Shown: positions 14,239-21,433, numbered from the stretch's first letter. The stretch: DNA of 24,022 nucleotides from SG8-41 sp036397875 (GCA_036397875.1 DASWIC010000041.1:1-24022), one strand, 5' to 3'. The notes: a model not told the origin generated them from the sequence alone. Made by a program: numbers and translations.

Positions 14239-15764
14239 AACGCTTGCACCTCTTCACGCTGGCGGGGGTGCTTGCGGCCCTCGCGATCGCCGGGTTCCTT
14301 CACAAGGTTCTCGTGCTCGGGTTCCCGCTCAAGCCCGAGGAACGGACCGACGTGTGGCGGGTGGAGGTGCAGATCCGGTTCGAGGCCGGGGGCGGCGCGG
14401 TCAAGGCAGAAATGTACGTGCCGGTGCGCACGGGCGCCTACACCGTCGTCGACCAGAGCTTCGTCTCGCCGGGCTACGGGATTACCACCGAGCGCGATCC
14501 GGGACACGGAATGCGCGCCGCGTACACGATCCGGGAAGCGAAGGGAATCCAGACGCTTTATTACCGCGCGGTCCTGCAGCGCGGCCGCGAAGCCGGGAGC
14601 GCCGAACGTGATCCCCGGCCCCCGCTGGCGCCGCCGGAATACCAGGACCGGGATGCCGAGCGAACGGCGGCGCAATCCATAGTCGCGGCCGCGCTCAAGC
14701 AGTCCGCGGACCCGGCGACTTTCGTGGCGCTCCTCGTGAAGCGGCTGCGGGACGCGAAGCCCGGAGACGAGGCAAGCTATCTGCTCGGGCGCGAGCCGGG
14801 CAACCTGCGGCTCGCCAGCACCGCGGCGGATCTGCTGCAACTCGGGGGTGTTCCGGCGCGGGTGGTCAACGGGCTCGTGCTGGTGCCGGAACGGCGGGAC
14901 GCGCGGTTCCTGCGCTGGCTCGAGTACTACGCAGACGGCCGCTGGCATTCCTACTACCCGGCGGAGCCCACGGCGGAGGCGCTGCGCTACTACCTCCCGT
15001 GGTGGCGCGGCCCGCACCCCTTGATCCGGCTTTCGGGCGGCACCGCGCCCAACCACAGGATTTCCACCAGCCGTTCCTACGAGCTCGCCATCCACACCGC
15101 GCTTACCCAGCAGCGCGAGCTCGAAAAGAAGCTGGTCGAGTTCTCGCTGTTCGGACTGCCGCAGCAGGCGCAGGCGCTGTTTCGCACCCTGGTCGTGATC
15201 CCCGCCGGCGTGTTCCTGCTCGTCGTCCTGCGCAACATGGTCGGGGTCAAGACCTTCGGCACCTTCATGCCGGTGCTGATCGCGCTCTCGTTCCGGCAGA
15301 CGGGGCTCGCCTGGGGCGTGCTGTTCTTCGCAACGGTGGTGGCGCTGGGGCTGGCCGTGCGCTTCTATCTCGAGCGCCTGAAGCTGCTGCTGGTTCCTCG
15401 GGTCGCTTCGGTCGTGATCGTGGTCATCCTGATACTCGCCGGGCTCACCGTGGTCTCGTTCCGGATGGGGTTCGATCGGGGGCTCTCGATCGGGCTGTTC
15501 CCGATCGTCATCCTCACGTTCACGATCGAGCGCATGACCCTGGTGTGGGAAGAGCGCGGCGCGTCCGAGGCGCTGCAGCAGGGCCTCGGGAGCGTCCTGG
15601 TGGGAGTGCTGTGCTACCTGGTGATGAACCTGCAGATCGTCGAGCACCTGTTCTTCGTGTTTCCCGAGCTGCTGGTCGTCGTGCTCGCCGGGACGCTGCT
15701 GCTCGGCCGCTACTCGGGCTACCGGCTGTCGGAGCTCAGGCGCTTCCGGGTGCTCGCGCGATGA
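14235..15764 (+). CDS. Inactive transglutaminase-like domain fused to a multi-TM bundle (UUP1/7TM_transglut type)
   Basis: 509 residues from the GTG at 14235. One N-terminal helix (FTLAGVLAALAIAGFLHKVLVL) is followed by an outside domain of about 270 residues, then six or seven helices from about residue 315 (LVVIPAGVFLLVVL, VLIALSFRQTGLAWGVLFFA, VVIVVILILAGLTVVSF). The outside domain has a transglutaminase-like end pattern, LLQLGGVPARVVNGLVLVPE, but the place where the catalytic cysteine would stand reads NLRLASTAADLL, so it should be catalytically dead and act in peptide binding. Such proteins are known to neighbour retropepsins and RimK-like ligases. Four-base overlaps on both sides (GTGA, ATGA) mean tight translational coupling. 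Confidence 0.88.
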   Translation: MKRLHLFTLAGVLAALAIAGFLHKVLVLGFPLKPEERTDVWRVEVQIRFEAGGGAVKAEMYVPVRTGAYTVVDQSFVSPGYGITTERDPGHGMRAAYTIREAKGIQTLYYRAVLQRGREAGSAERDPRPPLAPPEYQDRDAERTAAQSIVAAALKQSADPATFVALLVKRLRDAKPGDEASYLLGREPGNLRLASTAADLLQLGGVPARVVNGLVLVPERRDARFLRWLEYYADGRWHSYYPAEPTAEALRYYLPWWRGPHPLIRLSGGTAPNHRISTSRSYELAIHTALTQQRELEKKLVEFSLFGLPQQAQALFRTLVVIPAGVFLLVVLRNMVGVKTFGTFMPVLIALSFRQTGLAWGVLFFATVVALGLAVRFYLERLKLLLVPRVASVVIVVILILAGLTVVSFRMGFDRGLSIGLFPIVILTFTIERMTLVWEERGASEALQQGLGSVLVGVLCYLVMNLQIVEHLFFVFPELLVVVLAGTLLLGRYSGYRLSELRRFRVLAR

Positions 15765-16720
15765 TGGGTTTCCTCGACATTGCCGCCCGGCTGCACGCGA
15801 AGGGCGTGGTGGGCATCAACGAGCGCAATGCTCAGTACATGCTCCCTTACAACCCGCGCGACCGCTATCCACTGGTCGACGACAAGGTGCTCACCAAGGA
15901 ACTTGCGGCGCGCGCCGGCGCCGCCGTTCCCGAGCTCTACGGCGTGATCGAGATCCAGCGCCAGGTGCGAGGACTACCGGCGCTCCTGAGCCGGTATCGC
16001 GATTTCGTGGTGAAACCGGCGCGCGGCAGCCAGGGCGACGGCATCATCGTCGTCACCGGCCGCACGCGTTCGCTCTACCGCTCCGCGGACGGGAGCCTGC
16101 TCGACGACGAGGAGATGAGCTTCCATGTCTCGAACATCATCTCCGGCATCTACAGCCTGGGCGGGCAGGCCGACAAGGCGCTGATCGAGTACCGCGTCAA
16201 CTTCGACCCGGTGTTCGAGGCGATCACCTACCGCGGCGTGCCCGACGTGCGGATCATCGTATTTCTCGGCGTGCCGGTGATGGCGATGGTCCGGCTGCCG
16301 ACCCGCATGTCGGGCGGCAAGGCCAACCTCCATCAGGGGGCCATCGGCACGGGCGTCGACATGGCGACGGGAACGACGCTGACGGCGGTGTGGAAGACCT
16401 CCATCGTTTCCGAGCATCCCGATACCGGCAATCCCGTCTCCGGCGTGCGCATACCCGGGTGGGACACCTTGCTCGAGCTCGGGGCGCGCAGCTACGAGCT
16501 CACGGGCCTGGGGTATCAGGGCATCGACATCGTGCTCGACCGCGACCTGGGGCCGCTGATCCTGGAGCTCAATGCCCGGCCCGGGCTCGCCATCCAGATC
16601 GCAAACCGCTCCGGGCTCAAGCCGCGGCTCGACGCGGTGCTGCATCAGCGGGCCGGGCTGCAGTCGATTGCGGAGCGCGTGGCATTCGCCAAGCGGCATT
16701 TCGCCGCCGCGAGCGACTAG
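15761..16720 (+). CDS. RimK-like ATP-grasp ligase (alpha-L-glutamate ligase-like protein)
   Basis: 319 residues from the ATG at 15761, overlapping the previous stop by ATGA; a second ATG follows at once. ATP-grasp motifs are FVVKPARGSQGDGIIVV (83-98, with the ATP-binding lysine), DVRIIVFLGVPVMAMVRLP, and the metal-binding LILELNARPG (Glu269, Asn271). The block NLHQGAIGTGVD is typical of the RimK-related subgroup (TIGR02291-like). Length and ends fit that family (about 317 residues). Family enzymes form amide or peptide bonds using ATP through an acyl phosphate; the substrates of this subgroup are unknown. It is cytoplasmic, with no signal peptide. Its TAG stop shares the palindrome CTAG with the stop of the convergent ubiJ gene. 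Confidence 0.9.
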   Translation: MMGFLDIAARLHAKGVVGINERNAQYMLPYNPRDRYPLVDDKVLTKELAARAGAAVPELYGVIEIQRQVRGLPALLSRYRDFVVKPARGSQGDGIIVVTGRTRSLYRSADGSLLDDEEMSFHVSNIISGIYSLGGQADKALIEYRVNFDPVFEAITYRGVPDVRIIVFLGVPVMAMVRLPTRMSGGKANLHQGAIGTGVDMATGTTLTAVWKTSIVSEHPDTGNPVSGVRIPGWDTLLELGARSYELTGLGYQGIDIVLDRDLGPLILELNARPGLAIQIANRSGLKPRLDAVLHQRAGLQSIAERVAFAKRHFAAASD

Positions 16721-17379
16721 CGCTCCCCCTCTCCGCTTGGGAGAGGGGCGGGGGTGAGGGATTTGCGCGCGAACTGCTCGATGCGTTTTTCGAGGCGCGC
16801 GGCGTCGTCGCGCAGGCGGTCCACATCGCGGCCGAACGCCTCGAGATCGCGCGCGCCCGCGATCAGCGGCTGCTCCTCGGTCCAGTACTCGGCGAAGGCG
16901 CGGGCGGTGTTGTCCGCGGCCTGCTCGCCCCAGCGCTGAAGCGTTCTTCCACTCTCCACCATGCGGTGGGCCGCGATGTCGCCGACGACGCGCGCGAGGT
17001 CCTCCTCCACGTCCCAGCGCAGATTGCGCACGACCTGGTGGATCGCGGTCGCAAAGTCGATATCGCCGGTGATGTCGATTTCCCGCCACGCGCTCTCGTC
17101 GCGGGCCGCGAGCCGCAGCATGAGCCCGGGGCTGAGCTTCACCGTGGCGGCGGGAACGGCGCCGGCTGCGGCCGCGGCGACCTCGCCGTTCTGCAGGACG
17201 GTAAACGCAACCACGAGCGGGAAAACGTCGAAGCGGGCGGTCTTGCCGGCGTGGCGCGCGAGCGCATCGCGCGCCCAGCTGGCGCTTCGCAGCAGGTGAT
17301 TGATGAACGAGGCCGCCGCGGCGTTGACCGCGGCGGCAGGTTTCAGGATTGGGGATTCAGGATTCGACGAACCAGCCAC
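16717..17379 (-). CDS. ubiJ: UbiJ, ubiquinone biosynthesis accessory factor (SCP2 domain)
   Basis: 220 residues. The SCP2 lipid-binding region spans about 18-130 (SFINHLLRSASWARDALARHAG, TVKLSPGLMLRLAARDESAW, DITGDIDFATAIHQVVRNL), then an amphipathic or coiled-coil tail (LEAFGRDVDRLRDDAARLEKRIEQF). UbiJ binds hydrophobic ubiquinone intermediates in the cytosolic Ubi complex. Both ends are odd. The GTG start lies in a tandem GTGGCTGGT-type repeat with an in-frame TGA two codons before it, and the first residues SSNPESPILK are repeat-like. The last 14 residues (SLTPAPLPSGEGER) are encoded by a hairpin repeat. No other ATG/GTG/TTG is available before the conserved domain. The stop overlaps the convergent ligase gene's stop. 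Confidence 0.88.
   Translation of the reverse strand: MAGSSNPESPILKPAAAVNAAAASFINHLLRSASWARDALARHAGKTARFDVFPLVVAFTVLQNGEVAAAAAGAVPAATVKLSPGLMLRLAARDESAWREIDITGDIDFATAIHQVVRNLRWDVEEDLARVVGDIAAHRMVESGRTLQRWGEQAADNTARAFAEYWTEEQPLIAGARDLEAFGRDVDRLRDDAARLEKRIEQFARKSLTPAPLPSGEGER
16726..16760. repeat. Hairpin repeat CCCCTCTCC/GGAGAGGGG at the convergent ligase/ubiJ junction
   Basis: CCCCTCTCC (16726-16734), a 5-base loop and GGAGAGGGG (16740-16748) form a perfect 9-bp stem, followed by CGGGGGTGAGGG. I recall this word from many proteobacterial genomes as a dispersed intergenic repeat. It starts 5 bases after the ligase stop and could serve as its terminator, yet on the other strand it is read through as the last codons of ubiJ. 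Confidence 0.75.
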
Positions 17380-17412
17380 GAGTCACGAGCCACCAGCCAC
17401 CGTCCACCAGCC
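17342..17412. repeat. Simple-sequence repeat (GGATTC and CCAGCCAC words) at the ubiJ 5' end
   Basis: The segment holds GGATTGGGGATTCAGGATTC and then repeated CCAGCCAC/CCACCAGCCACC words with variations (CACGAGTCACGAGCC). It fills the 39-base gap between the Tim44-like gene and ubiJ and extends about 38 bases into the ubiJ coding region, including its start codon. Such stretches look like slippage-prone intergenic fillers; I see no binding site in it. Confidence 0.6.
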
Positions 17413-17418
17413 ACGCAA

Positions 17419-18267
17419 TTAGGACTGCTGTATGCCGGCGACCACCCAGCCGGAACTTCCGTCGAGCGGCTTCTCAAGGTGCCAGACTTCGCTGAACGGT
17501 TCCGCGTCACGGCCGGGCGTCTCGCGGATCATGCCGGTGAAGCGCACGCTCACGATGTACGAGCGGGCATCTTCGATGACGTCGAGGACGTCGGCCTCGA
17601 GCGTCAGCACCTCGGTGCGCTCCTCCGAGCTGCCGGCGGCGCGGAGGTCGGCTTCGATCTCGCGATAGACTTCGGGCGCGAGAAAGTCGCGCATCATCGA
17701 GAGATCCTTCCGGTCGTTAGCTTCCTGAAGGCGCACGAAGTTGAGCCGGGCGTGCCGCACGAATTCGGCGGCATTGAATCCGGCGGGCCAGCGGGCTGCG
17801 ACGGACGCGACCGAATGCGTTCCGGCGCCGCCGGCCAGCGCGCCGGGCACCGGCCGCGTTCCCGCTCCCGCGCCTGCATATTGCAGCGGCTCCTGCGCGA
17901 GCCTGCCGCGCATGAGCGCGCGCGCCGCGAGCGCCAGCCCTGCAATGACGAGACTGATCAGGAGCAGGCCCGCGAGCAGCCCGGCCAGCCCGTTGTTGAG
18001 GAACAACGCCGCCAGCCCTGCGCCCAGGGCGAGCCCGGCCAGGGGCCCGAGCCATTTCGGTGCGCCAGCCGGCTGCTGCGCCGGCGTGGCGGGCGCGGCC
18101 TGCTGCGGCTGCTGTTGCGCAGGCGCTTTGGGGGCCGCCTGTTGCTGGGCGGGGGCGCTGCGCTGCATGCCAAGATTGCGGCCGCCGCCGAAGCGCCGCG
18201 CATCGGCGTCCTCGATCACCAGCGTCGTCGAGATCAGGGCGATGGCAACAGAAAGCAGAATTCTCAT
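17419..18267 (-). CDS. Tim44-like domain membrane protein
   Basis: 282 residues. A signal peptide or anchor (MRILLSVAIALISTTLVIED) is followed by a low-complexity Ala/Pro/Gln linker (about 38-70), two hydrophobic helices (LGPLAGLALGAGLAALFL and LAGLLAGLLLISLVIAGLAL) and a C-terminal Tim44-like domain (about 155-282: FNAAEFVRHARLNFVRLQEAND, LRDFLAPEVYREI-like segment, VRFTGMIRE, FSEVWHLEKP). In mitochondria Tim44 tethers the import motor; bacterial relatives are membrane proteins of unknown job. In Betaproteobacteria this gene commonly sits between ubiE and ubiJ, as here, suggesting a link with membrane lipid or quinone processes. It lies 111 bases after ubiE, with a palindromic repeat in the gap. 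Confidence 0.9.
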   Translation of the reverse strand: MRILLSVAIALISTTLVIEDADARRFGGGRNLGMQRSAPAQQQAAPKAPAQQQPQQAAPATPAQQPAGAPKWLGPLAGLALGAGLAALFLNNGLAGLLAGLLLISLVIAGLALAARALMRGRLAQEPLQYAGAGAGTRPVPGALAGGAGTHSVASVAARWPAGFNAAEFVRHARLNFVRLQEANDRKDLSMMRDFLAPEVYREIEADLRAAGSSEERTEVLTLEADVLDVIEDARSYIVSVRFTGMIRETPGRDAEPFSEVWHLEKPLDGSSGWVVAGIQQS

Positions 18268-18335
18268 GGCTCCTCCTTCGAGCGTGCGATTCTACACGCT
18301 GTCCGCTCCTGTTTGCCGCGATCGCAAGAATTGTC

Positions 18336-18355
18336 ATTCCCGCGCAGGCGGGAGC
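18336..18355. repeat. Palindromic repeat, ATTCCCGC family (third copy)
   Basis: ATTCCCGC, a GCAG loop and GCGGGAGC: a 6-bp perfect core stem with wobble beyond it, between ubiE and the Tim44-like gene. 18333-18353 is identical over 21 bases to the reverse complement of 12012-12032, and its right flank GCGGGAGCGACG matches the reverse complement of the arm at 11951. It thus joins features of both arms. Confidence 0.75.
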
Positions 18356-18378
18356 GACGCGAGCTTTTCAGCAACCTG

Positions 18379-19116
18379 TCAGAACTTGTAACCCCGGTGC
18401 ACGGCAACCACCCCGGCCGCAAGGTTGAAATATTCAACGCGCTCCAGGCCCGCCTCCTCGAGCATCGCCTTCAGCGCCTCCTGGTCGGGATGCATGCGTA
18501 TCGACTCGGCCAGATAGCGATAGGCCGCCGCGTCGTTGGCGACCAGCTTGCCGAGCCGCGGCAGCAGCCCGAACGAATAGGCATCGTAGAGCGGCCTGAC
18601 CGGCGCCCACACCTTCGAGAATTCGAGCACGACCAGTCGGCCCCCGGGCTTCAGCACGCGCCGCATCTCGGAGAGCGCCGCCGGCTTGCGCGTCACGTTG
18701 CGCAAGCCGAAGGCAACGCTCACGCAGTCGAAGTGTTCGCCGGGAAACGGGAGCTTCTCGGCGTCGCACCGCACCAGCGGCACCACGATACCGGAGTCGA
18801 GCAGACGGTCGCGGCCCTGTTGCAGCATCGCGGGGTTGATGTCCGTCAACACGACCTCTCCCTGCGGTCCCACGCGGCGGGAGAAGAGGCGCGCGAGGTC
18901 GCCCGTGCCGCCGGCGATATCGAGGACGCGCTCTCCCGGACGCACGCCGCTCGCCTCGATCGTGAAGCGCTTCCACAGCCGGTGGAGCCCCACCGACATG
19001 AGGTCGTTCATGAGGTCGTAGCGCGGCGCGACCGAATCGAAGACGCCCGCGACGCGCTTCGCCTTCTCGTCCTCGGGGACGGGCTGGTAGCCGAAGTCGG
19101 TGGTTTTTTGTGTCAC
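18379..19116 (-). CDS. ubiE: UbiE, demethylmenaquinone/2-polyprenyl-6-methoxy-1,4-benzoquinol C-methyltransferase
   Basis: 245 residues from the GTG at 19116, which overlaps the DUF971 stop by GTGA; the frame is open further upstream, but that part is a shadow of the previous gene. UbiE features are DFGYQPVPEDEKAKRVAGVF, VAPRYDLMNDLMSVGLHRLWKR, the SAM-binding LDIAGGTGD (65-73), VAFGLRNVTRK, and the C-terminal EYFNLAAGVVAVHRGYKF. The enzyme methylates C2 of the benzoquinol ring in ubiquinone synthesis (and demethylmenaquinone where present). It is cytoplasmic and membrane-associated. Length and order match typical betaproteobacterial UbiE. Confidence 0.96.
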   Translation of the reverse strand: MTQKTTDFGYQPVPEDEKAKRVAGVFDSVAPRYDLMNDLMSVGLHRLWKRFTIEASGVRPGERVLDIAGGTGDLARLFSRRVGPQGEVVLTDINPAMLQQGRDRLLDSGIVVPLVRCDAEKLPFPGEHFDCVSVAFGLRNVTRKPAALSEMRRVLKPGGRLVVLEFSKVWAPVRPLYDAYSFGLLPRLGKLVANDAAAYRYLAESIRMHPDQEALKAMLEEAGLERVEYFNLAAGVVAVHRGYKF

Positions 19117-19502
19117 GCCTTTTTCGCCTGGGATTCGCGGCTGGCGCCCGCTTCCTGCATGCGCTTGAGATAATGCTGCCACATCTCCTCCTGCCGCACG
19201 CCGTAATCGTAGAGCAGGTCCCACGAATAGATGCCGGTGTCGTGGCCATCGGAGAAATGGAGCTGCACCGCGTATTGGCCAACCGGCTCTATGCGCGAGA
19301 TCTCGACGTCTCTCTTGCCGGTTTGCAGCACCTCCTGGCCCGGGCCGTGACCGCGCACTTCCGCGGAGGGCGAATACACGCGCAGGAACTCGCACGGCAG
19401 GCGGAACGTCGCCCCGTCCGCGAACGCGATCTCGAGGACGCGCGATTTCTGGTGCAGCTTGATTTCAGTCGGCGGTGGAACGCCCTTGTCGAGGCCGGCC
19501 AT
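19113..19502 (-). CDS. DUF971 / gamma-butyrobetaine hydroxylase-like N-terminal domain protein
   Basis: 129 residues from the ATG at 19502; a GTG at 19508 would add two residues. The single-domain protein has the pattern PPPTEIKLHQKSRVLEIAFADG, FRLPCEFLRVYSPSAEVRGHGPG and the end FSDGHDTGIYSWDLLYDYG. This matches the small zinc-ribbon-less relatives of the GBBH N-terminal domain. Its role is unknown; in eukaryotes the domain is found in BBOX1, and bacterial versions often sit next to Fe-S or quinone genes. It overlaps ubiE by four bases, so the two are translationally coupled. It would be the first gene of the ubi cluster here, 31 bases after the unrelated large hypothetical gene. Confidence 0.88.
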   Translation of the reverse strand: MAGLDKGVPPPTEIKLHQKSRVLEIAFADGATFRLPCEFLRVYSPSAEVRGHGPGQEVLQTGKRDVEISRIEPVGQYAVQLHFSDGHDTGIYSWDLLYDYGVRQEEMWQHYLKRMQEAGASRESQAKKA

Positions 19503-19533
19503 GAGCACCCCCGGAGGGATGCATCATAACCGA

Positions 19534-21138
19534 TCACACGACCACGATCGTACCGCGATCGAAGTCACCGCCCTTTTCGAGCAGATTGAGCAGCTTCGCG
19601 ACCTGTTTGCGATCGGAGAAGACTTCGACGAAGCGCCCGCTCTGGAACCAGCCTGCGGGGAGTATCAGCGTGGCGGGTGTGGCCGGCGTCGCGACTTCCG
19701 GCAGCAGCAGCGCGCGCTCGTAGCGTCCATTGCCGCCCGGGGCGAAGTTGGATGGGCGAACCGAGATCGCCTGTGGCGCGCCGGGGAAGAGGCGCACGCC
19801 GCAGCAGATTTCGCCGTTTTCCTCCATCCTCAGCCACTGCACCATCCCGACGTGAAAATGCTTGCTGCCCGACCGGCGTACCGCCAGCAGTTGATTGTGG
19901 CTCACCCGGCCGCTGCCTTCCGGCGCGCGCTGCATGCACATGAATCCGGACGCGCTGTGGTTGAGGATCTGCCACGACTGGAGAGCCTGGGGGCTGCCGG
20001 CGGTGCTGCCATCGTGCTCCGGCCGCGTGATGTAGCCATACGTGTCGAGGTCCTGCTTCTCGCGCGAGGAAAGATCGCCGGGCTGCCGGAATTCGCGGCC
20101 CCCGCCCACATGCAGATGCGCGCCCACCAGCCCCAAGCTCACCTTGGCGGGTTCCTCGCCTTCGGACCGGTCCTCGGCGCGCGCCGTGCCGGCGCGGCAC
20201 CATTGGACGTAGAGCACCATCAGCAGGTTCTCGCAGCCGGGCTGCCGCGCGTCCTCCCCGAGCCCGAGCTGTCCCGGCGACTGCCCCTGCTTGAGCAGGT
20301 TGATGGTCTGGCGCAGCGTTTTCGACAATTGCTCGAGATCGAGGTAACGCAAATGCGGCTGGGACTCCGCGCCCGTTCCGACCGTCACGCTGCTCGCGCT
20401 GGTCAGATCGACGATGAGCGAGGGTATCGGGCTGGTCGGCAGCGGCTGCATGGCGAGCCCGATGAGATTCGCCCAGCGCTCGAGCCAGCGCGACACGAAG
20501 GCCATCTGCCGCACCGACAGCGCGAAGGGATTGGCGAGGTGGGCGAGCAGGACCTGAACGTAGCTTTCCGCGCAGCTCGAGTCGGGATCACGCAGAGTGA
20601 AGCTGTCCTGGACGCGGATGCGGGCGAAGCCGTGACTCTCCGCGAACGAATACATCTCGTGCAGCGCGCGCCACAGCGAGCGCGGCGGCTGGCGGTAGAT
20701 GCGGTAGTGATCGAGCAGCACGCTCCCCAGCAGGCGCAGGCAGCGCATGGTGATGAGCGCGGCGTGCGGCGCGATCGCCAGATCGCCTTCACGGTAAGCC
20801 CTGAGGCACTGCTGGTAGTTGTGGCTCAATTCCTGCCACAGCGCGATGACGTTGCTCCAGACGACCTTTTCGCCCTCTTCGAGCGGCAGCGGCCGGCCGG
20901 CGTAGCGCTTGGACGACTCGCCCTGCACGAAATACACCGGCTCGCGCAGCGCCTCGAGGATCTTCAGGCGCTCGAGCGGCGCGACGTGCGCGGAACCGAG
21001 ACTGGTGAGCTGACCGGTGAGGACCTGCTGGGTCAGCTGGACATTGGTGAGCGTGAGCTGCTCGATCCAGCGCTTGCAGCTCGCGCTGTCGGTAAACTGC
21101 AAAGGCGTCGAGGCGGACGCGGACGGCTGGACGCTCAT
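19534..21138 (-). CDS. Conserved-looking hypothetical protein (534 aa), possible PilZ-like C-terminus
   Basis: 534 residues from the ATG at 21138 (MSVQPSASAS), which has an AGGA sequence about 10 bases upstream; a longer frame to 21234 is basic and low in complexity and is rejected. There is no signal peptide or membrane segment. Residues about 15-250 are mainly helical (ERLKILEALREPVYFVQGE, VIALWQELSHNYQQCLRAY). The C-terminal third looks beta-rich and contains QSWQILNHSASGFMCMQ and VGMVQWLRMEENGEICCGVRLF. That part recalls the N-x-S-x-x-G loop and following strands of PilZ c-di-GMP-binding domains, but the upstream R-x3-R motif is not clear. I cannot name a family; a cytoplasmic regulator is one option. 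Codon use is like its neighbours. Confidence 0.75.
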   Translation of the reverse strand: MSVQPSASASTPLQFTDSASCKRWIEQLTLTNVQLTQQVLTGQLTSLGSAHVAPLERLKILEALREPVYFVQGESSKRYAGRPLPLEEGEKVVWSNVIALWQELSHNYQQCLRAYREGDLAIAPHAALITMRCLRLLGSVLLDHYRIYRQPPRSLWRALHEMYSFAESHGFARIRVQDSFTLRDPDSSCAESYVQVLLAHLANPFALSVRQMAFVSRWLERWANLIGLAMQPLPTSPIPSLIVDLTSASSVTVGTGAESQPHLRYLDLEQLSKTLRQTINLLKQGQSPGQLGLGEDARQPGCENLLMVLYVQWCRAGTARAEDRSEGEEPAKVSLGLVGAHLHVGGGREFRQPGDLSSREKQDLDTYGYITRPEHDGSTAGSPQALQSWQILNHSASGFMCMQRAPEGSGRVSHNQLLAVRRSGSKHFHVGMVQWLRMEENGEICCGVRLFPGAPQAISVRPSNFAPGGNGRYERALLLPEVATPATPATLILPAGWFQSGRFVEVFSDRKQVAKLLNLLEKGGDFDRGTIVVV

Positions 21139-21433
21139 GATCCCAATTTCCTGGCTTGGCGCACGCTTGGACCTCGAATGCTCCCCGGGAGTCGATGGCG
21201 CCGGTCCGGCGTTAGCCTGCCGCCGCTGCCCCAACTTCTGCGGGGGGTCGCGGCTATCGGCAGGTAGCGCACCGCTCCGTTCAAGAGGCTAGCCCAACCG
21301 CCATGAGAGGGCATGTGAACTTGGTCACCCGCGGCCGAAAAAGCTCCGGAACTGTCGGAATAAATTCACGTTTTTCGTGACTTTAGAGCCCGCCCCGCCG
21401 TTGCGCAAGTGCTTTCTTGACCGGGATTTCATA
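21139..21433. other. 295-base intergenic region with AT-rich core and hairpin
   Basis: This is the longest gene-free stretch and lies upstream of the large hypothetical gene on the minus strand. It holds TCACG-TTTTT-CGTGA (21366-21380, 5-bp stem) within an AT-rich patch (AATAAATTCACGTTTTTCGT). On the minus strand a weak sigma70-like pair, TTGCGC, 17 bases, TAAAGT, can be drawn just before that patch. It probably contains the end of the DUF2817 transcript and the promoter of the next gene. A 35-codon frame (21325-21432) is discussed among the findings. Confidence 0.4.

Noticed and set aside
16390..19173. Plus-strand open frame of 927 codons across ligase end, ubiJ, Tim44-like and ubiE
   Set aside because: It crosses four real genes in the wrong frame or strand and contains no recognisable domain.
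21330..21400. Flagellar-type (sigma28) promoter before the large hypothetical gene
   Set aside because: TAAAGTCA resembles a -35, but the nearest CCGACA-like -10 is about 18 bases away instead of 11, so the fit fails.
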